A DNA stretch of 64,000 nt from positions 414,501 through 478,500 of the forward strand of contig JAPMOS010000009.1 in assembly GCA_027972325.1 (NCBI GenBank), given 5' to 3'. Within the stretch, counting starts at the first letter, position 1; each line of letters starts with the position of its first letter. This DNA comes from Paratrimastix pyriformis (Eukaryota; Preaxostyla; Paratrimastigidae). Under the pieces are notes generated by a model. The model did no database searches. It saw nothing but the letters and a program-made list of their open reading frames with translations, and had not been told where the DNA came from. Of the stretch, positions 18,201-28,254 are shown piece after piece. Made by a program: the position numbers and the translations under genes.

Positions 18201-18646
18201 AGAGGGCGTCAGCCAGGGGGATGCACCGGTTGGGATCGGTGCAGCCCTCCGGGCCGGGGGGCGAGCAGCCGTTCTGGCGGCATTGGTCACAACAAGCTTT
18301 GCAACATTGCGGACAGTACAAGGTCAGCTCCACGTGGGTATGTTGTGGGCAAAAAAAGGCCGAGGCTTTGGCAGTGGCAGTGGCGGTGGTGGTTGATTTC
18401 GGGGCAGCAGATTGAGAAACGGACGGTCCTGGTTGTAATTGGGGCCCGATTTTATGTTGCTTTCTTTTGCCCTAGTAGATTCCAGTCACGAGAGAGGGAA
18501 TTGAGGAGGGCGACCTTGTGATGAGTCAATTTGAAACAACTTTCACAATATGTCTGGGCGCAATCAAGACACCGAACAAGTGGGACGTTGTCGGATAAGC
18601 ACTGCGAGCACAAAAGATCGTCACTTCCTTTGCCCCGCTGCTCCAT
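15255..18646 (-). CDS. B-box zinc-finger, coiled-coil, WD40-repeat protein
   Basis: Eleven exons: 18646-18490, 18365-18039, 17980-17868, 17778-17653, 17591-16779, 16706-16428, 16338-16186, 16114-15908, 15853-15665, 15619-15476, 15347-15255; they total exactly 867 codons. The N-terminus has two B-box-like zinc sites, LCSQC...RCLDCAQTYCESC and CPQHTHVELTLYC...CC, then a coiled coil (about residues 90-200), a Pro-rich linker and a WD40 propeller (TLTAHTDWVHAVAF, THWDGTARVW, GDGRGNIHVYSL, GSLDKTIRWDIW). There is no RING, so it is TRIM-like without an evident ligase domain; a scaffold role is the safest reading. One intron (15664-15620) is only 45 nt and stop-free. The stop TGA at 15257-15255 is 3 nt from the next start codon. 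Confidence 0.87.
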
Positions 18647-18779
18647 CAAGAAAACCGGCGCAGAGGCGAGAGCCTTCCGGGGTTGGATTTGCAGCCGGAG
18701 AAGCAAGGAATCACCCCAGCAAGACACGGGCGAACGCCAGCTTATCAGGACCCAAATCGATAGACCTGCTGCAGGCTGT

Positions 18780-19660
18780 TGGTTGTCGGGCGCACACCTC
18801 GTGGACCCCCAGGCGCTCGTCAGCTTTGCCGCCAGAAGTTTTGAGGCCCCGGGGTCTGCGGTACTTCGTATCGCCCAACTGTGACTCTGGCCTCACTCTG
18901 TACTGCCCGGCCCTGGTCGACCTGCAGTTGTTCTCGATGCCGACCGCACACCCGAGGCGCAACCATCCACAGTCATTTGCCCCTCGCTGGAATTTTTTCC
19001 CCTGCTGGCCTTCCTGAGGCAACACGGAGCAGCCCACTCGAGCGAGGTGCTCATGGACCGCATTCCCGAGCTGTGGTGTGACCGTGAGGCCTGTTGACCG
19101 CTGCCCTGGGCGCGCTCCCGACTGTCCCACCTCGAGCTGGGGGGTCCCCATCTGGCCCTCGCCTGCCCGACCCCCTGCGGCTCTTGAGCTACAATCAAGC
19201 TGATGTTGGAGTGCGCTGGAGAAGTTGTGCCCGACCTGGAGCGGTTCGAGTTGGCCGGGAGGCACCTTTCTTGTGTTGGGTGAGGGGCGTGGTGTCCCCT
19301 GGGAGGAGCGGCTGAAGGCGCTGGCCCGGGGCGAAGCTCGCGGGGACGTAGTGTTTCCTCTTTCCCTTCCCCCTTTACGCCGCAGTCTCCAACAAGGCAG
19401 GGTGAAGTCGACCACAGGGAAGCAATTTCATATTTCCCATCATTTCCCTTGGAGAGAAATGGACCAACGCAAAATGGAGAGAATGTGATGGCTGATGGTC
19501 GGGGACTCGAAGATTCACTTTCTTTTTGTGAAGCCGCCGTCGCATCGGTTCGAGCTGGCCGGGCCCGTCCCGCCCCACCTGCGCCCGCAATGCCCCACGG
19601 GGTGGGATTTCGACGAACTGGCCAAGCGGTTCCCCTGGCTGCGGCAGCTCCCTCGCACCC
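18780..19660 (+). pseudogene. decayed leucine-rich (F-box/LRR family) gene
   Basis: Fragments in shifting frames match the copy at 26890-27600: a VDPQALVSF block near 18810, LTLYCPALVDLQ near 18895, FPLLAFLRQHG near 18995, a HLELGGPHLALACPT block near 19130, VVPDLERFELAGR near 19225, and a final exon-like block PQCPTGWDFDELAKRFPW near 19585 ending at a TAA. Frameshifts and stops separate the blocks, so no intact protein is possible. A poly-C tract at 19668-19704 follows. Confidence 0.7.
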
Positions 19661-19662
19661 CG

Positions 19663-19704
<42 letters not shown>

Positions 19705-19705
<1 letters not shown>

Positions 19706-20881
19706 ATCTGCAGAGACTGACCACTTCGGCACCCCGCTGGCCAAAACGACCCCCGCCGGAATTGAGGGGTCTCGCTCGGTGGGCTCGGGCCTGGGCCTGA
19801 CCCGGACAGGAACACTTGGGGGGCTCACTGATTCTCTCTTGGAATATCCGAGTTTGGTGCGACATCGAGCCTCAAAGCTGCGGTCACGAAGGGGACGGGG
19901 CCAACGAAGGGGTGCATGGGGCACCAAAACCGCAAAAAGACCTAATTTTAAATTCTGTAGGTTCACTTTTTTCTAAATGGAGTCTAGTTTCCCGAGCCCA
20001 ACCCAAGCGACTGAGAGCCTGCGGGCGAACCGAATTCTTCTTCGGGAACATGCCAGACATTTTGCCAGAGAGAAAGTGGGTGGCGGGTTTCGATAAGCCC
20101 GGAGCACCGTGCTGACACACCACAGACGGAAATGAGTCCCAAGTGGTACCGGGGCGAGCGAAGGAAGGGGACTGCAAGAAAAGACGCTGCGGGCGAACAA
20201 AGATAAAAAGGAAAATTTCGTAGGTTCAGATTTTTCTAAATACTGTTTAGTGTCCGAATATGTTGAAACGAGGCGACTCGCCTTGACGGACGCCGCTGAA
20301 GCCCCCATACAATGGAGTCCCGAACGAAAAAAGACTTGACCGGGAACGCAACTTCTTGGAATAAAACCATCTGGAATCAACCAGTGTGAAACTCGCATCG
20401 GCTACAGTGCCGAAATCCCTGGGGAGGAGGAAAACCCATGCAATAGGCAGAGGAGGGAACCGCAGAATTGAGGTTGCTGTGGATTCTGGTCTTGCAGTGA
20501 GTTAGAGGAGGGCCAATGGTAAAGATCCCATCAAAAAGAGAACTCCCAAAACGTTTCTCCTGGAGAAGAGGTCATGCCAATGGTGATCCCCGAAGTGAAA
20601 GCGCTCAGGGGTCAGTTTGAAACCTATTTCAAGATCCCTCGGGGTGTTTCCGAATCAGCATCGAACGGCCGTTTTGGCCACCGACGTGCCGACGTGTGAC
20701 TGCATCTGAGACAGTTGCTCCCCCCCATGGGGCGCACTGATCTTTTCGACAGTTCAGTCAGTCAGTCAGTCTCGTGTTAATGCAGCCTCGTAGGAGGCTA
20801 ACTAGATAATCGCAATCGAGAAGAGTTCACAAAAGGTTTTACTCCCATTTCCCCCATTTCCCAACCCGATTTCACAAAATA
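19705..20881. other. gene-poor stretch with a short diverged repeat pair
   Basis: No gene was recognised. A diverged repeat with core TAGGTTCA...TTTTTCTAAAT occurs near 19956-19978 and 20220-20241. The shared GCGGGCGAAC nearby suggests a roughly 100-bp duplicated unit. A four-unit CAGT run lies near 20755-20771. Confidence 0.5.
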
Positions 20882-22206
20882 TCACCTCATCCCCAGCCAC
20901 TTCAGCGCTTGAGGCCCAGCGTCAGGCCCAGATGTAGTCCCGCTTGGGCAGTGCCGCCATCCTGGCGAAAGCAAAGCAGGAAGAGAAGGAGACGGGAAGA
21001 GCAGCGACCTGAGACCCCACCCCCCTCCCTGCAGGTTTTGAGGACGAGCCCATCCGGCGAGCCTGACGCTGCCGTCGTCCACCCGCAAAGGAGAGGGGTT
21101 CAGTCCATTGTTATGTAGAGGAGGCCTCGTTGTGGTGGCCACTAGTCTGCTGGATGGGCACAGCAGGCAGCCGTCTCCGTCGCCGCGACGTAGCCTCCGC
21201 CGGGCCCCCGCTCGCTGGCCACTGGCGGTGGTCCTGCCCGACGCTCCCGGAGCAGTTGAAGCCGGAGCGCATGGGCCTGAGCCAGGAAGTCCCCCGCAAT
21301 CCTGTTGACGGCCCCGATGGTCGGCCGTCCCCAGCCCGCCGCAGGCCTCCCGATCATGATCTGCCACTTGTCGGCGCCCAGGGCCTCCAGCCGGGCCCAG
21401 TCCGGGGCCCCCAAAGCGGCATGGAGGCGGTCCCAGGCCTCTTGCGCAACTCCTCAGGCGGGGCACTGCTGGATGATGTGCTGGGCATCCTCGAGCGGTC
21501 CCGCGCTGCAGCACACGCAGGCTCCTCCGCGCTCCGCCTCAGGTCTGCCCTTCCAGGTTCGGAGGAACTCACCATCGAGGTACATCCCTGCGCGCAGTTG
21601 GGTTGCAATTCGGCGCCCAGCCGGGCTCATGTCGTCCAGGTAGGCCTCACTGCGGCCATAGTCCTGCTTGACCTGCCGCAGGAGCGCCAGCCTCGGGTGT
21701 GAGTGGGCATCCTCCACCTTCGCGCGCCACTGGGCCTCGACGTGCTCACGCACCTTCTTCCGGACCATGTCCTTCCAGGCGGCAATGCCAATGGACCGGA
21801 TCGTCTCGTCTCCAGGCCGGGCCCCTCTGCCCAGGCCATAGTCCCTCAGGACCGCCTCGGCGGCACCGGCCCATTCGCCAATGCGCTGGTGCCCCTCCCT
21901 TGTCTCTGGGAGCTTCTCGCCCAGCTCCACCAGCTCACGGACGAGGCGGCCCTGCGGCAGCAGCTTGATCCGGCCCCACTCGATCATGACCTCCTGGGCC
22001 CGCAAAGCAGCGACCGGTGTCAGCCCCAGGTCCGCCTCGACAGCGGCAGACGATGCTTGTCCCATGCACTGGAGGGCAAAACAGGCGAAGATGCGCTGTT
22101 CGTGCCGCCTCGTGGGATTGATGAAAGCGTTTGTCAACACTTTCCGTTTCGAAGGGTCAAAACCCAAGGATATTCCTTTGGTCTCACTCGGTGACATTGT
22201 CATCAC
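20882..22206 (-). mobile_element. 3' fragment of a non-LTR (LINE-type) retrotransposon
   Basis: A frame from 22206 to 21142 encodes the typical region after the reverse transcriptase: MIEWGRIKLLPQGRLVRELV, WKDMVRKKVREH, then a C-terminal zinc-knuckle-like motif CVCC...EDAQHIIQQCP. A TGA at 21456-21454 interrupts the frame just after QCPA; the same frame then continues about 100 codons (EAWDRLHAALGAPDW). No reverse transcriptase or endonuclease domain lies upstream, so the copy is 5'-truncated, as usual for target-primed insertion. The stretch below 21142 is probably its 3' untranslated part. Confidence 0.72.
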
Positions 22207-22442
22207 CGGTGCGCTCTCTCTTCCTCATCGACTGATTTTTACTTTTGACATAGAGGATTCTTCGAGTGAAAACCCATACGTGGTGACCCTAAAGATCCCG
22301 CGGACTGAAGGCAAGATGCCTCGTTCGCATTTGCGGGAAGTTCCCGAACCCAAGGCCTCTGAATATCTCCGCGCGTTCGAGGTCTGTTCAACTCCTCGAT
22401 CATTCCCCACATTCTCTGCATCTCGATGTTGAGGCGAGTATT
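22207..22442. other. upstream region of the kinase-LRR gene
   Basis: A short, less GC-rich gap between the retroelement fragment and the kinase start. No gene is seen; it presumably carries the kinase promoter. Confidence 0.45.
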
Positions 22443-25400
22443 ATGGGCGCTCTCCCGGATGCTCCGGCACCCGCACCCGCAGCAGTATCGGCACCCGCAC
22501 CCGCATCAGCACCAGCGCCAGCGCCAGCACCAGCACCCGCGGATGTTCCGGCACCGGCACCAGCACCTGCAGCACCGGCACCAGCAGTGGCACCGGCACC
22601 GGCAGCCCCAGTCGCTGCCCGAGTCGTGCCAGCCGCAGAATACGCACCGCTGCTCTCCACGAGCAAGGACTTCGCCGGACTGGCCCAGTTGGTGCAGGAA
22701 GGCAAAACCAGTCTGCTGCTCTTCGACCTGGTGGGAGGCATCTACAGGCACAAGCCCGACCATTTCCCCTTGCCGGAGCCGCTTGTGACCCCCGACGGGC
22801 GCCTCCTGACCCGGTCGTGCTCGGTGCTGGGTGCGGGGGCCTTCGGGGTGACATTCCGGGTGGAGGACACCCGGGACCACAGCGACACGGTCCTGAAGGC
22901 CACCCGGCCGCCCGAATCGATCGAGGAGCGAGATTTCTTCCACAATGAGCACTACATCGCCAGCGCAGTCAACCACCCCAATGTGCTCCCGGCTTCCGGG
23001 CCGTCAATCGAGGCGCAAGTCTGTGGGCTGGCTGCTGCTCGATCGGTGCTCGTGCTCATGGTCGCCCATCACATTGTTTGACCACAGAGACGTGCCAGTT
23101 ATTGATTCGTTGATTCTTCCCCCCCCCCCCCCCCCCTCCCCCTCCTCCTCCTCCCTCCTCCTCTCCTCATTACCCCGGCGACAGCTTGAGCCCGGCGGTG
23201 GCGTGCTATGTTGCCTCTTATCGCCCTTCTGCGAGGGGGGCGACCTGGACGGGGTCATCCGGCGTCATCTCCGCAGCCCCTCCGACGCCGACGGGCAGGA
23301 GCGCTGGCTGCTGCTGGGGGACATGGTCCGGGGCCTGGCCCACCTCCACGGAAAGCCCTTCTCGATCAACGACCACCGGGTGCTGCACAACGACATCAAG
23401 CCGGCCAACGTGCTCCTGCGTCGCCAGCTGGACGCTGTGGTCACCAAGACGGAGCGTCCGATGGCCTTGCTGGCCGACCTGGGCCTGGCCTGCGTCTACA
23501 CGGGGGGTACGCTTGTTCCGGGCCGGTTGTTGCGAGGCACGCCCGGCTTCATGGCTCCTGAGCTCAGAGTTATGCCCCCCGTGGGCCTGCGCCCGGGCAA
23601 TACCCCAGCCACGGACGTCTACTCGATGGGGGTGACGCTGTACTGCCTGTACTCGCAGACGGACACGGTCCACAAGACTGAGGAGCGGCCCACGGAAGAC
23701 GAGTTGCGGGAGGCCTTCGCCGAGCTGGCGAAAGAGAGGGCGGGGCTGGTGGATCTGCTGGTGGGCATGTGCAGCGAGAACCCCACGGCCCGGCCCACGA
23801 TGGACCGGATCCTGTCGGCCATCGAGGTCTGCGCCCTTCCTTGAGAGGCGATGTTGTTTGATTTTGTTGGGAATCATGGTTGAGCGAACTCTGTGCCGAA
23901 GCAGCCTGGCCTCCCTCCCAGAAACTCACCGAACAATGCTGTCACCCCCTCTGTGCATGAACCAATCGTCACTCCGGTCGGCCACCCCTCAAGCCGGCCG
24001 AGGCAGCAGCAGCGGACGAAGCTCACTGCACGGCGGCCGCGGAAGCGGAGACCCGCCACAAAGCGTCTGCTGCGGCCGCCCGCAAGGCATCAGAAGAAGA
24101 GGCTCGCCGCAGGGCGGCCGAGGAGGCGGCCAGGCGCAGGGCGGCCGAGGAGGCGGCCAGGCGCATGGCGGAGGAAGAAGCGGCCCGCCGCAAGGCGGAG
24201 GAAGAAGAGGCTCGCCGCAGGGCGGCCGAGGAAGCGGCCGTCCTGAAACTGGGTACGCGGGAGGGCACCGAGGTCTGGCCTCACCCCCACCGCATCATCT
24301 CCCTCCGCACAATTTTGCAAGGCCGCATCGTCTTTCTCTTACCCCTCCGATTCATCATCATCATCAGCAATCCATCCTCTCTCCTCGCAATCCGCGGCTT
24401 GCTGCCCGGCTCGACGCTGCCCTCTCTTTGATGTGTTGCGCTCCTCATCTCTTCTTGATGATTGCACTCCCTCTCATGCACGGTGTACGTGCCCGGTGGC
24501 CCCACCCATAGCCACAAATCAAATATCGTTCTTCTGTTTGTAGCAGCTCAAGTTCGTCGGGAAGAGCATGACCGACCAGAAGGTGGCCATCCTGGCCCGC
24601 TGGCTCCGGGCCGGCCAGAGGGGCGTCAAATGGGTTCGTCCTGCCTGTCGCACCCGGGTGTTCATTTGACACGGGCGGGCCTGATGTTTGATCACTGGTG
24701 ATGGTGATGGTGATGGGATGGTGATGATGGTGATGATGGTGATGATGGTGATGATGGTGATGATGGTGATGGTTGATGGTGATGGTGATGGTGACTGGTC
24801 GACTGGTTGATGACTGGTGGTTGATGATGATGATGATGGTGGTGATGACGATGATGATGATGATGATTGGGTGGGTGATGATTGGGTGATGATAATGATT
24901 GGGTGATGATTGGGCGAGGATGATCGGGTGGTGATGGTGATGATTAGACGATGATGATGCTGAATGTGACGTTGATGATGATGTTGTGATGGTGTATAAT
25001 AATCATGACTGGTTGATGGCGATGCATGTTGGTCCGTGCGCATCTTTGGCTCCCGAATAACATGATGATGATGATGATGTGTTGGTTGGTTGGGTGATAT
25101 ATTGAAGAATCGTCATGGTGGTTGATGGCGATGCGTGTTGGTCCGTGCGCAGCTGTGGCTCCCGAATAACCAGATCGGCGACGAGGGAGCCTGCGCCCTG
25201 GCGACCCTACTGACCTCCCCGAACTGCGCCCTGACCCATGTCCGTCTGCTGTGGTGGGTGGTGTGTGGGGGCAGCATCACTTACATTCCATCGGGTGTCT
25301 CCTCGTCCCTGCCGCAGCTCATCATCCACTACAACATGATTGGCGACGAGGGGGCGCGCGCATTGGCGGCCGGCCTGGCCCAGAGCCGCACCCTCCAAGC

Positions 25401-26106
25401 GGTCCGTCGGATGAGAGTGTGGACAGAGGGGGATTGAGGGGAGCAACCGGGGGTGATGCTGACTGTTTTTCTTCGCCCTGTGCAAATGGCTGCAGCTTCG
25501 GATGGACCATAACCAGATTGGCGACGAGGGGGCCCGGGCCTTGGCGGAGGCCCTCCCCCGGAATTCCTCCCTCCACGAGGTCTGCTCGGGCTCCCGAAAG
25601 GAAAAGGTGGGGGAATGTGAGCGTGCCGTGGGTTCGTGAGGCCGCCAAGTGTATTTGCGAGGACGCAGGCGAAGAGAAACGTGACTCCCGGGCTTCGCGT
25701 CGCGCGTTCCACGTTCCGCCAGACGTCGCACTGCGTGTGTGTACCGAGAGCGCCGGCTGGGAGGTCGGGAATACGTGAGGCATGGACTCAGCTCTCTTGA
25801 TGTCGACCACCACCCACGCCACCCGGCAGCTCTGGCTCAATGACAACCAGATCGGCGACGCGGGAGCCTGTGCCCTGGCGGCTGCCTTGCCCCGGACCAT
25901 CGTGTTCCACAAGGTCCGCATGACCGACCCATCGCCACGACCACGATTGATGGCTGGCACTCCTCCCAACCATCCACCACCACCAACCACCAACCACCAC
26001 CACCCCACGCACACAGATTACACTCGAAGGGAATCCGATGGTGGGCAGACAGGGCCTCACTGCCTTTGTCCCCGTCACCCGTTCCAGGCCCACCATCGAC
26101 GTCCGT

Positions 26107-26152
<46 letters not shown>

Positions 26153-26345
26153 TTCTGCGTGGTTCGCCACGTCCTCGCAACCCGGGAAATACCCGCCCCA
26201 CGCCCGGAATCTCCTTCCGCTCACCAATGTGCCTGTGCTTGTGCCTGTGGTCTTCTGTGAGCAGCTCTGCCTGCCCGTCGGGGTCTTGGAAGACCAAGAA
26301 GAGGCCGCCTTCAGGCGCGTCAACCGACGGAGCGGATTCCTGTAG
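22443..26345 (+). CDS. protein kinase fused to coiled coil and leucine-rich repeats
   Basis: Ten exons, almost all phase 0: 22443-23018, 23185-23826, 23994-24272, 24544-24633, 25153-25239, 25318-25401, 25496-25579, 25830-25913, 26017-26100, 26265-26345; 696 residues. After an Ala/Pro-rich N-terminus comes a kinase domain: glycine loop VLGAGAFGVTF, lysine in VLKATR, catalytic loop HNDIKPANVLL (HRD changed to HND), DLG in place of DFG, and GTPGFMAPE. Catalytic Lys, Asp and Asn are present, so it may be active. A charged coiled coil (RRAAEEAARRR) follows, then ribonuclease-inhibitor-type repeats (LWLPNNQIGDEGACALA). Repeat exons are 28-29 codons each, one repeat per exon. Substrate unknown. Confidence 0.85.
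24690..25125. repeat. GAT/GGT-type microsatellite with decayed exon copy
   Basis: GATGGT and GAT tracts fill the intron before the first LRR exon. Near 25009-25060 a second copy of the acceptor and first codons of the 25153 exon appears (TTGGTCCGTGCGCA then TGGCTCCCGAATAAC), but its AG is lost. Confidence 0.8.
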
Positions 26346-26550
26346 GCCACCGCGACCGGTGTGCGGTAGGCAAGGCCAGGACGAGCTTGTTGTTACACCT
26401 GCTTCCCAGTAATTTCGGCTCTTGGTGTTGGTGACCATTGTGTCGTGTGTTCGCTCTCCTTGTCATGCCATCCCTACATTCCTCACATGAGGCTGCATAC
26501 ATGATAATGGAATTGGTTGACGATCCAGGAGCGGAGATGAGATATATGCG
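26346..26550. other. short intergenic gap
   Basis: No coding signal was seen between the kinase-LRR gene and the next leucine-rich gene. Confidence 0.5.
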
Positions 26551-27617
26551 TTGAGTGCATCTTCAGACCCAATAGGATCAAAAGCTAGAGAAACTTCAGG
26601 ATCGCTCTTTTACCCCGTTCAACGCGTTGAGAGTCTGCAACTCTGCCGAAAGAGAGACAGAGATAACGTATTCAACAGCACGCTGACGAAATTCTGGGAT
26701 AGTGTTACAAACCTTTGTGTTCTACCGATTTTTCCGGCACACGTTCTCTTCCTTCAAAGCGTCATGGTCTGCTCGGCTTTGGGCTTTGCCATGTTTCACT
26801 TGGCCCGAGTGAGCTATCGTTTAGGGTGCCGCAACACGCAGCAATCCCTGGACAGCCTGCGAGCCGGGTCGCCCCGCATATCCTGGGTGTCGGGCGCACG
26901 CCCCGCAGATCCCCAGGCGCTTGTCGAGCTTTGCCAAGCGATGCCGGCTCTGACCCATCTCCAGGCCAACCTTGCGACATTCCGCCTGGCCGGCCGGGGT
27001 GGCGCCGGCGACGACAACCAGCCCGCCCGGATGGTGTTGCGCCTCCCTGGCCATGTCGCGTCCCTCGATCTGTCCATGGTCGATGCGGCGAGGCCTTTTG
27101 ATGTGGTCCTTGAGGCCCCAGGCCTGCGGTCCTTTACGTTCGGTGAGAACCGTTGCTCTGGCATCAGCTCTTTTCGGTGCCCCCTCTTGGCCGACATGCA
27201 TTTGTCCCCTTGCTTCCTGTCCTGAGCACGATCCCCCTCCTCGGCGGGTCTCCCCTACGCCTCCTCCGCATCGAGGAGTGTCCCCTCCTAGAGGCTGCCC
27301 CTCTGCTGGTCTTTCTGAGGCAACGCGGAACCCACTTGATCGAGGTGATCATTGACGTCCCCGAGTCGTGTGTTGACGTCTGGCCCCAGCTGACCGCTGC
27401 CCTGGGCGTGCTGCCCCGGCTGACCAGCCTCGAGCTGAGAGGCCCCCACCCGCCTGACCTGACCCTCGCCTGCCCGACCCTGCGGATCTTGAGGAGCTAC
27501 AAACAGTTTCTGCGCTCGCTGGTGCTCGACTGCCCGCTGCTGGAGGAGCTGCGCGCCCCGCTGGGCCCCGACATGGAGCGGTTCGAGCTGGTCGGGGAGG
27601 CGCCCTACTTGCGTCGG
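26551..27617 (+). pseudogene. frameshifted leucine-rich (F-box/LRR family) gene
   Basis: From about 26890 the frame gives family-like repeats (LVELCQAMPALTHLQANL, VVLEAPGLRSFTFGENR) and stops at 27223. A second frame then carries the continuation (LLRIEECPLL, LVFLRQRGTHLIEVII, LTLACPTLRIL, LVLDCPLLEELRAPLGP). A one-base shift near the C run at 27200-27206 would join them (LADMHLSP to LLPVLSTIPLLGG). It ends at a canonical-looking donor CGG|GTGAGT; no convincing next exon was found. It may be a recent pseudogene or a one-base assembly error. It is the closest relative of the fragments at 18780-19660. The 5' end is uncertain and no F-box was seen. Confidence 0.65.
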
Positions 27618-27663
27618 GTGAGTGGCGTGTCTGTGGCGGCCCAGTGGGCGGGGTGGCTGGAAG

Positions 27664-27699
<36 letters not shown>

Positions 27700-27877
27700 A
27701 TGCACTGCCCCGGGGTGGAGCTCAAAGCTCAGTAGATGGCCGCCGTCTCCGTTGCTGGGTCCATGTTGATGGTGTCTCTGTCCTTTCCCGTAATTCAATG
27801 AATTGATCACCTACGTATTCCATCGGCAGGCGATGAGGGAGGGAGGAGGTGTTGGTGGTGTAGGGATGGGATGGGAT

Positions 27878-27918
<41 letters not shown>

Positions 27919-28254
27919 TGCCAGGCCGCTGCGGAGGCGCTTGCTCGCGCTCGCGAGCCGGTCACCTCCTGCCTGTGCCCCCCGTGCCAAGTGCGCGAGG
28001 TGTTCGACGCAAACCTTCTCGTGCGCGCCCGTTAAGGGGTGTGCGGGGTGGTGGGGTCCTCCCTCCCTTTTGTTTTCCCTTTTTGTGTCTTGGGTGATTT
28101 CGGTCTTTCTCGTGTTCCCTTTTACGGGCCCCGGTGGCTCGGTTTTCGGAATATGAGAGAGAGAGCCGTTGTTGTTTACAACCAACAGGAGAAACACTCC
28201 ACCAAGACGAAGCCAATATTTACAAAAAAAAAAAACGGGGAGAAGAAGAATCGA
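27618..28254. other. gap with two (GA)n tracts
   Basis: (GA)n runs lie at about 27668-27697 and 27881-27915. No reliable coding exon was identified; the missing 3' exon of the leucine-rich gene could be here. Confidence 0.6.

Noticed and set aside
21454-21456. TGA as a sense codon (code change)
   Set aside because: TGA ends several well-supported genes here (gene ending at 1956, WD40, SMC6, CEP120-like), so the retroelement TGA is better read as a mutation.
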